Source of the DNA: Muscardinus avellanarius
Taxonomy: Eukaryota; Chordata; Mammalia; Rodentia; Gliridae
DNA: 64,000 bases
Direction of reading: 5' to 3'
Assembly: GCA_963383645.1 (NCBI GenBank)
Contig: OY726566.1
Coordinates: 95,509,321-95,573,320, forward strand
The translations under genes and the position numbers were made by a program. The notes under the pieces are model-generated. The model saw only the letters and a list, made by a program, of their open reading frames with translations. It did not search any database and was not told the origin of the DNA. Shown piece by piece: positions 54,726 through 64,000 of the stretch (position 1 is the first letter of the stretch; each line of letters begins with the position of its first letter).

Positions 54726-56104
54726 CTCCTAGTTTCTGCCTTGGTTTTTTCTATTTATTGCCCTCTCCACATCCTCATCCCTCGTCCCCATCTTTTTTTT
54801 TCTTTTTTCTTTCTTTTCATTGAAATGAGGGCTATGTGTAGCTGGGAGAAGAAAATAAAAAAAGAAGAGCTCCTTTCCTCTCCTCTTGAGCTTTTCTATG
54901 TCTCCCACTGGGCAGCTGAAACACAAGTCTCATATTTCATTGCCCATCTCCCAGCTGTTCTGCCTCTTCCACCCACATAGGACTAAGCCGTCATATGTCC
55001 CCTCAGTTTATAGCTCTGCACCAGTAAGATATATGGTTAAAAAGGCAGAACTCTGTTCCTTTAAGACTTAAGGCGACCGATGTAGGAAAATAAACTTGAG
55101 ACCTCATGCATGACTTGAAAGTTCATTAAAAGCCTCTCCTCTCTCCCTTCCCACTTAGCTGGGTCCATGCTACAGAAGAAGAGTGTTAAGCATAAAATTT
55201 ATGCATCAGTATTTTAATCAAGTCAGAAGCTCCTTCTTGGCTGCTCAACATGGGAGTTAAAAATCTGCATTTAAATTGTGGTTCGAAAGTATAGATCCCA
55301 AGGACCCGAGAGGCCCCTCCCCAGAGGAATGGTTTACAGAGAGGATGAACTTTTTGCTTATCTCTGATTCTGCCAGCTCTCAGAAAGTTCAGGAATCAGC
55401 TAGAAGGAGGAATAGCTTTAGGAAATAACAAGACCACGCTTAGGGATTTGATATAGAACTTCACTTAATGATAAGATTTTCCCAGTCATTTAGAAGGGTC
55501 GAATCTACATGATCTGACATGAATTATGGTGCGGGACCGCTAATAGGCAATTTATTCAGCAGCTGTAGGACGGGTTCTTGCTTTCTGTCAACAGCCACAC
55601 ATATTTGTTTTGTGGTGACGCCAGGCAGCTGCTGGAGAGGGAGCGGGGTCCCTTAAGTGCTGTGTACACAGTTTCCTCGGACAGAGTCAGGCTTTCTGCA
55701 CAGGCTGCCATGTAGGGACGGAGGCTGCAGGATTAAAGTCTCAAAGGCAAGGATGCCTCCATTTCAGAAGAGCACTGGTTCTAAAGCACAGTCGAGGGTC
55801 TGTGTGAGTTAATGAGAGAGAAAACTGTCGGGATCACTTCACACACGGTGCCCCGAAGTTCTGCCCAGATGCAGGTTTTTCTTCTGGCGAGACCATCCTT
55901 CCATGGTTATCCGATTTGTTTTCATCCAGACACTTTTGAAGGAGGGTAGTTAGCCCGCGTAGATGTTTTAATTGACTTCTCAGTAAAGGAGCAGTCATTC
56001 ATGTGAGCCTCATGGTCTCTTTTTATACTTAACGGAGCATTCTAAGCCTTCCACAGCTCGGCCCTTACCACCCCTCCTCTCTCATCTTTTAAAAAATTTT
56101 TTCC
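54726..56104. other. Unique sequence over 1.4 kb
   Basis: Non-repetitive, with GC-richer part at 55500-55950 (CAGCTGTAGGACGGG, GTGACGCCAGGCAGC, TTCATCCAGACAC). No exon recognised. Possible regulatory or conserved DNA. Confidence 0.35.
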
Positions 56105-56189
56105 TTGTGGTACTGGTGACTGAACTCAGCGCCATTTTACCTCCGGGTCGCACCTCCAGCCCTACTTTATTTTTTCATTTGGAAAGTTT
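56105..56189 (-). mobile_element. B1-dID SINE fragment at duplication border
   Basis: GGTACTGGTGACTGAACTCAG...GCACCTCCAGCCC. The dID half stops abruptly where duplicated block D4 begins. Confidence 0.8.
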
Positions 56190-56750
56190 ATTGAGGGCCA
56201 CAAGAGATTTTGCTAATATGCTTTATGCCTATTATTGAATTAGAATTTACTACTGAGAAATCAAAACAGAGTCATGTCTGTTAATTCATTTAGGATAATA
56301 ATTTCTTTTTAAAAATACTTTTATTGGTGCCTTATAGTCTCACATCATAACGTCGTTCACAATGATTGTGTCGCACATGCACACGGTACTTGGTGGGCTC
56401 CCCCCACCCCGCTCGCCCCTTCCCATACAGGATATTGACTGACATTGGTATTCTCCCATAAGTCCATAATGTCTATGGAAGTGATTCCTTCCTTGATACA
56501 ATAATTATTTAATACATGTTGACACTAAAAATACTTTTATTTTATTTTTTGGTGCTGGGGATGAAACCCAGGGACACTGTACCTCTGAGCTACATCTTCA
56601 GCCCTGTTTTGTTTTTTTTATTTTGAAACAGAATCTCACTAAGTTGCAGAGGGCCTCACTAAGTTGCTGAGGCTGGCCTCAAACCTGTGATCCTCCTGTC
56701 TCAGCTCCCCAAGTACTAGGATGACAGGTATGCACTACCACACTTGACTC
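56190..56750 (+). repeat. Duplicated block D4, copy B
   Basis: TTATTGAGGGCCACAAGAGATTTTGC...GGTGCCTTATAGTC...ATGTTGACAC then a minus-strand SINE (56541-56750). Same order and same insertion points as copy A. Confidence 0.85.
56541..56750 (-). mobile_element. B1-dID SINE (duplicate of 53890-54096)
   Basis: Sits at the same site as the copy A SINE (ATTTTATTTTTTGRTGCTGG). Confidence 0.88.
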
Positions 56751-56879
56751 ATCTTCTTCTTCAGATTGTCCATACTTGTTGGGACCATTCACTGTCCCCA
56801 GACTGTGCCTGGCACTCCGGCTTCTGTCCTTACCTGCAGGTTTCTATCTCTTTTCTTTCTCTCTTCTTGTCTTCCATCA

Positions 56880-56962
56880 GCAAACATGTCCATCTCCTCC
56901 AGCACCTTGAACAATGCCTTGCAAAAAACAATACTCAATAAAGGTTGTAAATCAAATAACCT
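56880..56962 (+). mobile_element. L2-like 3' tail
   Basis: ACCTTGAACAATGCCTTGC...CTCAATAAAGGTTG resembles the sense L2 3' end. Confidence 0.4.
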
Positions 56963-56967
56963 TTGGG

Positions 56968-57150
56968 ACTCAGTTTTTTTTTTTTTGGTGGTATTGGGGT
57001 TCCTGGAAGCCCTTCTACCTCCAGGCTATACTCCCAGACCTATTTTATATTTTTTATTTATTTGGAAACAGGGTCTCTTAAGCCAGTGAGGCTGACTACG
57101 AACCTGCGTGACCCTCCTGTCTCTGCCTCCCAAGTGCAGAGACAGGAGGA
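56968..57150 (-). mobile_element. B1-dID SINE, young, with fold-back 5' end
   Basis: Young dID (GGTTCCTGGAAGCCCTTCTACCTCC) and young B1. Instead of reaching GCCGGGC, the B1 5' part turns into an inverted copy: arms CCTCCTGTCTCTGC (57113-57126) and its complement (57136-57149) around CTCCCAAGT. Confidence 0.9.
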
Positions 57151-57177
57151 TTTTTGTTTTGGGGAGTATAAGCCTGC

Positions 57178-57262
57178 TTTACTGGGGATTGGACCCCTGA
57201 GTGTACCTCTGAGCCACACCTCTAGTCCCTTTAATTTATTTTTTTATTCTCAAACAGTCTCT
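57178..57262 (-). mobile_element. B1-dID dID-half fragment
   Basis: TTACTGGGGATTGGACCCC...CTCTGAGCCACACCTCTAGTCCC. Confidence 0.75.
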
Positions 57263-58135
57263 TTGATGATGGTGTGGTGAGGTAGAAACCACCGAGAAGA
57301 GGAGGCTGGACTTTGGTTTTCAACAAGGGCCCAGTCAGTTGAGTGTTTAACTGGACTGCTGTCTGTAGCAGGCACCGTTATCTTCTTTTCTGTCCTGACA
57401 CCCCCAATTTGCAAAAGAAACTTTTAAATAGAGTCACTGAAAAATGTTGCCATAACTTGCAGAGCCACCCAAGATCCCAGAAAGGCGGAGGCTGGATGAT
57501 CAATCAGGCGGGATCTGCTAATCTTGTCACCTACTGAGTGACTGCTGTCACCATCTGCCACCATCACCCACTTCCATCATCCGCCATGTGCTCCTCGTGT
57601 TATCTTCTTAGACTTGGTGGAGCTCTGATTCCAGAGCCTTCTCTCTGGCACTTATTCTGAAGACTGAAGATTTAGCTTGGCAAATCCATATAAGAATTTC
57701 ATTCTGCTGCACCAGCGTCCCCTTTAATTCAGGATCCCATTCTTTAGGTGTTTACGGCACCTGCTTAGAGGTGGGCAGCTCTTTGGTCATTTAAGTTCAG
57801 TACCCCCCCCCCCCACATCTCCTACTGGAGCTAATAAGTCCTTTGAAGCTGACCTGGTTACTATGTCTTGATGGATTTCGTGCTGCAGCCCTGCCTCGCT
57901 GTAATTGCAGCATGCCAAAGCAAGGATCTTAATGATTTACACCAAAATCAGATGCCGGAAAATTGCTTTCGATGATGGTATTGAAGATGATTTCTCAGGG
58001 GCTGTGTTTGTGGTAAACATTACTTAAGTGGAGCAGAGCTGTGTCATCTGGGCTCAGGAAAGTTAAGAGAGAGGAGAGGAGAGGAAAAGTCGACTGCACA
58101 AGTTAAGGACTGAAGGCATTTTTTTTTTTTTTTTG

Positions 58136-58137
<2 letters not shown>
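57263..58137. other. Unique sequence, possible conserved block
   Basis: 57870-58030 (CTCGCTGTAATTGCAGCATGCC...TCTTAATGATTTACACC) is non-repetitive and looks conserved-like. C run at 57803-57816. No exon recognised. Confidence 0.35.

Positions 58138-58179
<42 letters not shown>
58138..58179. repeat. (GT)n microsatellite
   Basis: About 21 GT units, preceded by a poly-T run. Confidence 0.95.
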
Positions 58180-58183
<4 letters not shown>

Positions 58184-58404
58184 CTTACATATTGTAAAAA
58201 ATGTACCAATTAGGATTAAGTTTGGCTTTACATAACACGAAAACCCCGTATGACAGAGTCTTGAACTATATAGAATCAGTTCTCTTTTTCTCTCATAAAA
58301 CAAAACAAGAATCAGGCAGGTCAGTACGGGTGTGTGGCTCCAGGAAGTCTTCAGGGACCAAGGCTGCTTCTAGTTCACATCATATTTATGTATCTTTTAA
58401 ATTT

Positions 58405-58610
58405 TATTTTGTGATACTGGGGATTAAACTCAGGAGCATTCTACTTTTGAGCTATAACTTCCAGCCTTTTTTTATTTTTTGTTTTGAAATAGAGTCTCGC
58501 TAGGTTGCTGAGAGTTTCACTTCTTTGCTGAGGCTGGCCTGGAACCTGGAATCCTCTTGTCTCAGCCTCCCAAATGTAGTGGAATTATAGGCATGTGACC
58601 ACACCTGGCT
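58405..58610 (-). mobile_element. B1-dID SINE, old
   Basis: GATACTGGGGATTAAACTCAGG...TTGCTGAGGCTGGCCTGGAACC. Confidence 0.88.
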
Positions 58611-58788
58611 CTCATTATCTTTATGTTGTGTTTTTCATTCTCATGGCCGAACATGACACTGAGAATTCAGTCCACTCCAAGGAGTTCTAGACATGTAAGG
58701 GAAGAAGAAAAGGAAAGAAGGAAGCGCTCCTTTCTGTATACAGATCCTTGCCAGAAGTTCCACATGGCGCCTCAAATAGCATCCCATT

Positions 58789-59043
58789 GGCCAGACATAA
58801 TTAAATAATAATTATTATTGATTTTTTTGGTGGTGGTACTAGCGATTGAACCCAGGGACATTCTATCTCCAAACTATATACCCAGCCTTTTTATATTTTG
58901 TTCTGAAACAGGGTCTCACTTCGCTGCTAAGAGTCTTGCTAAATTACTGAGCCTGGTCCCTAGCCTGTGATCTTCCTATCTCAGCCTTCCAAGTACTAGG
59001 ATTAAAGGCCTGCACCGCCACTCCTGACCGGCCAGACATAATT
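58789..59043 (-). mobile_element. B1-dID SINE with 14-bp target duplication
   Basis: SINE at 58803-59029. GGCCAGACATAATT at 58789-58802 and 59030-59043 is perfect although the SINE body is fairly diverged. Confidence 0.95.
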
Positions 59044-59499
59044 CTATGGATACACCCAATATCTAGAAAGGATGGGAAGTGATCCTGAGTGAGGATGTAA
59101 GGGTTTTAGGTAAATCCAGGGTTTCATTACTAAGGAAGGAGGGGACAAATGTTAGAAAATAGCTAACCATCTCTTTCACACCAATCCTTATTTTATGTTT
59201 AGTTCCAAATCGTCTCTTTTAGGCAAATTGTCTCTCTGCATTTCCCTTTGCCCCTGTGGGTTTTTTTCCTGCTTGAAAGGACTGTCTGCTGCCTCCAGCT
59301 GCTGACCTGCACCATTTCTACGAATCCTTCCATGATGCTCCCCTGAAAGATGGTCCATCTTGGGATTCCTATAGCACTTAATATGACAGTCACTTGTATC
59401 TGTAGGTACATATGTTTTATTCTTCGATGAAACTGTGAGCTTCAGGTTGTTAAGGGCATGTTTTAGGCATGATTATATCCCTCACCATATAAGACTTTG
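59044..59499. other. No feature recognised
   Basis: Unassigned. Confidence 0.45.
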
Positions 59500-59660
59500 C
59501 TTTGACCACATTCATTCATTCATTCAACAAAAAATATTTTGAATGATTGCCATGTGTTAGGAGACGGTGATAGATAGGCACTGCATGTCTTTTAGGGGAG
59601 ACAGGCAGATGTGCAGTTTTAATGTAGTGTGGTAAGTACTTAGCAGAGAGGTAGCTAAAG
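59500..59660 (-). mobile_element. L2-like 3' end
   Basis: (CATT)n then CAACAAAAAATATTTTGAATG...GCCATGTGTTAGG, GGGGAGACAGGCAGATG: antisense of the L2 3' end. Confidence 0.55.
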
Positions 59661-59927
59661 AAGTTAATAAAGTTTACTCCTTTGCTTCATTAATTTTATA
59701 GTTCTACATGGACAAAAAAATCTAAGAATAGTCTTACTTACTAGAGAATATAAGCACAACTCCAGAAAACCACAGGAGTTATGAATAACTTGAAGTAAAA
59801 TGATATACATATTTATAAGATTACCATGTATAATAAGTAAATAATATGAAGTGTAGAATTGACAGTCCTCATAAAAAGTGGTTCCACAATCTTAGGTTTC
59901 CATCAACAATGCTGTTAGTGTTTTTTT

Positions 59928-60195
59928 TTATTTTTTAAATTTTGTGATCCTAGGGATTGAACATTTTACCTCTGAGCTACCTCCCCCAGCCCTATATTTT
60001 TGAGATACTGGGGATTGCAGGAGCATTCTACCTCTGAGTTATATTCCCCGTTCTATTTTTTATCCTTTAATTTGAAACAATCTCACTAAGTTGTAGAGGG
60101 CCTCACTAAGTAGCAGAGGCTGGCCAAAACCTGTGATTCTCCTGTCTCAGCTTCCCAAGTACTGGGATTACAAGTGTGCACCGCTAGGTCTGGCT
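59928..60195 (-). mobile_element. B1-dID SINE with an extra dID unit
   Basis: A dID fragment (59940-59996) is followed by a complete dID-B1 unit (60000-60195), giving dID-dID-B1. Confidence 0.85.
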
Positions 60196-60234
60196 ATTAG
60201 TGTTAACTAATAAATACATGTGTCCCGGCTACAT

Positions 60235-60300
60235 ACCCAGAGATTCTGATTCTGCAGGGCCAGGGCCAGGCCTGAGGAGCTTCATAGCACTTCCTGACTT
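60235..60300. mobile_element. MER5-like fragment
   Basis: CCCAGAGATTCTGATTCTGCAGG...GGCCTGAGGAGC. Confidence 0.4.
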
Positions 60301-60344
60301 GGCCTTCTTCATCTCTGATCTGAGAGGCACCTTGGGACACATGG

Positions 60345-60590
60345 TCAACCACAGAGGATGGAGTTTAAACTGGGTTCAAATTCTGGCTCTGTTATGTATT
60401 AATCCAGTCACATTTGCAAATAACTCACTTAGCTCTTCCCAGCCTGTTTGCTTTAAAAATGGAGATGAAATTATCTCCTATTTCCTAAGGCTGTCAAGGA
60501 TTTTATACATAACCTATGAAAGCAATTTATGGACTAGCAAATGCTTTGTAGATCTGAAGAATAATTTTTAATAAAAATCCCTTTTCATTA
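60345..60590 (+). mobile_element. MIR
   Basis: AACTGGGTTCAAATTCTGGCTCTG...TTTAAAAATGGAGATGAAATTATCTCC: sense MIR, close to full length. Confidence 0.75.
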
Positions 60591-61659
60591 ACTCATTGAC
60601 AATCACTTATTGATAAAAAGCTGCAGCCACGTAGGTTTTTTTGGTTTACCAATTCACACCCAGTATTGCAGTGTTTGTGAGAGAAGACCAAAGAAGGCAC
60701 ACCATAGAGGCTTCCAGGTAGGAATCAAGGCTAGAATAATTATCTGCACTGAAAAAATTCTGAGGACTAAGGCAAATACCTACTACCTGATCACTTTCAG
60801 CTCACCACAATTTTGAGGAAGGAAAGAGAGCTCACCTGGGTTGCTTCAGATGGGTATATTTAATGATATATCATCACTCAAGCTGGATCAAACAGAAGCA
60901 GAAACTAGTGCTGGGTCACTAACAGAAGTGAAGTAAGACTCCACCTGGAATTCTAAGTGTTTGCAAGGAAAAGCAGGGCTCAAAGTTGAGGGTTATTCCT
61001 TGACAACAGTTTCTCAGAAGGATTACCTATTTAAAATCTTTTTTGGTGCAAGTTGTTTGTAGGTACACTGATTTTCTAAAATATAAAGTCTAGTAATATG
61101 TCATCCTGCTGAGAGGAAAACTTGTGATTGTGTTTGTAATTTCTGATGGTTTCTGAACATGGTGGGATTAAGAGAAAGGAGACCTGTCCTGTGGCTAGTT
61201 TTGCTCAGTTCAAGGTCTGTTCACCTTAGGAAGCTATACGATGGCCACGCTCCAGGGTGAGAGGAAGCTAGAAGTATATGTTTGATGGTTGGGTTCCTCA
61301 TTCCTCATTATATGTGGGAAAATCAGACCAATTATAATGCGGCTAAATAAATGAAAGCAAAACTAAATGCAACTAGATTTTAACATTGAGTGTAGAGTTT
61401 GTTTAAGTGGCAATCTTCTATTCCCCACAAATGTGCTACTGGGCAATAATTCCCAAGTTAAGCTTTATGAAAGGGAGGCAGGAGATAGTGGAGCAGAAGG
61501 AAGATGGGTGCCTTCCTTGTGAAATAAGTCCCAGGAAGATTTGAGGGAGAGCTAACCTGTAATATCCACCTTCCTCATGGGTCTCAACATTCACTATGCC
61601 ATGATGCTTTCTGGCTTCTTCTCAGTATTTCCCTTTCCTACCCCTTTCTCACCTTGTCT
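60591..61659. other. No feature recognised
   Basis: Unassigned, no coding signal. Confidence 0.45.
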
Positions 61660-62135
61660 TGATCCCCGCTAATGGTTGGGACTTTGAATGTTCTTCAAAG
61701 GCTCCCATGGGGAAGGCTTGCAGCGTCCCAGGGGTGGAGCTTCTAAGAAATGACTGGATATTGAGGGCTCCAGCCTCCCTAGCAGCTTCACCCATGATGG
61801 TTTCATAATGTGATGGCATTACTGGTAGGTGGTGGAAACCATAGATGGTAGGGCCTGGCTGGAGGAAGGCCATTGGGCGTGCACCCCAGAAGGGCATTTC
61901 TTGTCCCTGGACCTTGGACTTTTTCTTTCTTTCTGACTGCTTCCTGCCACCATGAGCAGAGCAGCTTTCCTGCACGGCGCCCTTCTGCCATGATGTTCTG
62001 CTTTCCCTCAGCCCCAGAGCAACGGAGACAGCTCACCATGGACTGGGCCTCTGAAGCCATGAGCCAAAATAAAATCTTCCTCTTTTTAAGTTGTTTGTCA
62101 GAGACTCTGTCACTGTGATGAAAAGCTGAGTCACT
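61660..62135 (+). mobile_element. MaLR-type LTR
   Basis: TGGTTGGGACTTTGAATGTTC...GGAAGGCTTGCAGCG...TTTCCTGCACGGCGCCCTTCTGCCATGATGTTCTGC...CATGAGCCAAAATAAAATCTTCC...CACTGTGATGAAAAGC. Open frames within (up to 108 codons) are LTR sequence, not genes. Confidence 0.75.
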
Positions 62136-62311
62136 CAGCTCCTTTTCAACCCTGAGTCATCCTCATCAAATTCTACTGCTATTTGCCAAATTTCAGTTCG
62201 GTTTTAGGACAAAAATAAAGCAATCTGATAAAGTTAATTGTGCTTCTGTTTTCCATCAATTTCAAGTCATTTTATATTTGGTCAAATGCTGTGTTCAAGA
62301 TATTAAGACCT

Positions 62312-62510
62312 TCAGTTCCCTTTCCATTCTTTTTTTCTTTTTTATTTGGTCTGGCACTAGTGATTAAACTCAGGGGTATTCTGCCTCCAAGTGACACCGC
62401 TGGCCATATATTATTGGCTGACCTTGAACCTGGGATCCTCCTTTCTCAGCCTCCCAAATACTGAAGTTATAAGCATGAGCCAGACACTGCACAAAACTCC
62501 TTTCCATTCC
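62312..62510 (-). mobile_element. B1-dID SINE with internal deletion
   Basis: GGCACTAGTGATTAAACTCAGG then GACCTTGAACCTGGGATCC. The linker and part of B1 are lost. CCTTTCCATTC flanks it on both sides. Confidence 0.88.
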
Positions 62511-62649
62511 TTTACAATAAAATCAAATGCAAACTGAAATTTGATATAGGAAAATATGTCTTTGCTGACACATCTATGTGACAGGTATAGATTTAAAATA
62601 TTAATTTCATAATGTTGCTTCCTAAACTTTTCTTCTCCCACTGGTTTAT

Positions 62650-62658
62650 TCTATAAAT

Positions 62659-62697
<39 letters not shown>

Positions 62698-62909
62698 TTT
62701 TTGTGATACTGGGATTGGAGCCCAGAGGCATTCTACCTCTGAGCTACATTTCCAGCCCTATTTTTTATTCTTTATTCTGAAATAGGGTCTCACTGAGTTG
62801 CAAAGGGCCTCACTAGGTAGCTGAGGCTGTCTGAGAACCGTGATCCTCCAATCTCAGCCTCCTAAATGCTGGGATTGCAAGCGTGTGCCACCACACCTGT
62901 CTATAAATT
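62650..62909 (-). mobile_element. B1-dID SINE with (TTTA)n tail
   Basis: Tail (TTTA)n at about 62656-62700. SINE to 62899. TCTATAAATT at 62650-62659 and 62900-62909. Confidence 0.94.
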
Positions 62910-63728
62910 AGTTTTAATTTCTTGTCATTGTTTTGACTTATGTAAGGCTCAATACATTGTCACTTGATGAAAAGTGTTCTTCATTGTCTAATAAGATAAA
63001 ATGTATTTAATTCTCTCAATTAGTTATTTCCCTTGAACTATACTTATAATCTCAAAGAGATATTTTTCTAAAATTAAAAACTAGTTAGTGTCAAGATCTT
63101 TCATTTGGTTTGCTCTAGGAGACAAAGTTCCGGGATATGTGGACCACTGATTTGAATTTTACGGTCTTCTTGGAAGGTCACTGCATCATAGAAGGCTTCA
63201 GTATCATGACCTTGTGCAAGATTTTTGTGTGTGTAGAAAAGATAAGTTTTTGCTGAAGCAAAATGTAGAACCCAAGAGACTTCGAGTTGGTAAAATGATT
63301 ATCATTTAACATTAATCATATTTTCTTGGACAAATTTACTTTAGTACATTTTAGCTCTAGAAAAATTTGTTGATCACTAGTTTAGCAGAAAGTCATCCTT
63401 ACTGACAGGCCTTCTGAAATTTGCATACTTAGATTCTGTGTTGATAAATTAGACTCAAGAGTTATGTATTACCACTAATTTAACTTTTCAGCAGATTTTA
63501 AAATTAACCTTTTATTCTGGAATTTGTTTTAAAAAAGCAATATCTGTAGATTAGGATAATAGCTTGTTTTCCTTCCCTACATTTGTATCCCTAAGGCAGT
63601 CATATAATTTAAAGAGTATCTGTATTGGTTATTGACTGCTCAGTAAAAATGAAGCGGCGTGATAGACCTGATTGCTGTCCACACACCTGCTCCCTTGGTT
63701 TGCATTAAAGTCATCCTTTATTTAAAAT
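62910..63728. other. No feature recognised
   Basis: AT-rich, unassigned. Confidence 0.45.
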
Positions 63729-63935
63729 GGTATTTAACTGGAGATGGTGGCACACACCTGCAATCTCAATATTTAAGAGGCCGAGATAGAAGTTTTGCAA
63801 GTTTGAAACCAGCCTCAGCAACTGAGGAAGACCGTCAGTAACTTATTGAGACCTTGTTTTAAAATAAAAATAGAAAGGGTTGGGGTGTAGATTAGAGGTA
63901 GAATTCCCTTGGGTTCAATTCCCAGGACAAAAAAA
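63729..63935 (+). mobile_element. B1-dID SINE, old
   Basis: GGAGATGGTGGCACACACCTG; GGGTTGGGGTGTAGATTAGAGG. Weak GTATTTTAC-like flanks. Confidence 0.88.
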
Positions 63936-64000
63936 GTATTTTACTAATGAGTTTACTTAATCACATCTCAGGGACATGTCAGAATTGAAGAACTGGGTTA

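Noticed and set aside
61649..62118. Open frames of 81-108 codons
   Set aside because: Contained in a MaLR-type LTR.
1..64000. CRISPR arrays, operons, prokaryotic promoters or terminators
   Set aside because: The repeat content (B1-like SINE, L1, MIR, LTR) is mammalian; regular spacer arrays are absent.

Overview
This window is mammalian nuclear DNA, most likely from a rodent. The main clue is about 45 copies of a dimeric SINE. Its left half is B1/7SL-like (GCCGGGCRTGGTGGCGCACGC...TGTAATCCC) and its right half is a shortened tRNA/ID-like unit (GGGCTGGGGGTGTAGCTCAGAGGTAGAATGCCCCTGGGTTC...CCAGTACC). That B1-dID architecture is known from the squirrel, dormouse and related rodent lineages. The species cannot be fixed by eye. 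No protein-coding host gene could be recognised, so the window reads as intergenic or deep-intron DNA: AT-rich, full of microsatellites and built by layers of retroposition.

Layout. 1-8.4 kb: SINEs, L1 3' ends, a dismembered L1 5' UTR (about 6.59-7.78 kb) and a 0.17 kb direct repeat. 8.4-21 kb: sparse repeats, MIR and L2-like fossils, MaLR-type LTRs, a stacked SINE cluster at 16.35-17.03 kb and a second direct repeat pair at 15.8/17.6 kb. 21.1-24.35 kb: the most striking object, a young L1-derived insertion bounded by a 15-bp target-site duplication. It holds an intact L1 ORF1 (305 codons) and an L1 5' UTR but no ORF2, and it carries two stretches of unrelated ancient DNA. 24.5-41 kb: LTR fossils, including one with a 480-bp purine tract, a possible minus-strand exon at 31.5-31.65 kb, and long plain stretches. 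41-58 kb: a little more GC, several nested SINEs, a decayed RPL15 processed pseudogene (51.38-51.99 kb), possible conserved non-coding blocks, and a SINE-associated duplication (53.3/56.2 kb). 58-64 kb: more SINEs, MIR, and a MaLR LTR.

The elements form a parasite hierarchy. L1 (autonomous when intact; no intact ORF2 is present here) supplies the machinery in trans. The B1-dID SINEs, the RPL15 pseudogene and probably the ORF1-only composite were inserted by it, as shown by A-tails, 7-17 bp target duplications and TTTT/A-type target sites. MIR, L2-like, Tigger/MER2-like, MER5-like and MaLR sequences are older, inactive layers. Family names come from recognising sequence patterns, not from a database search.
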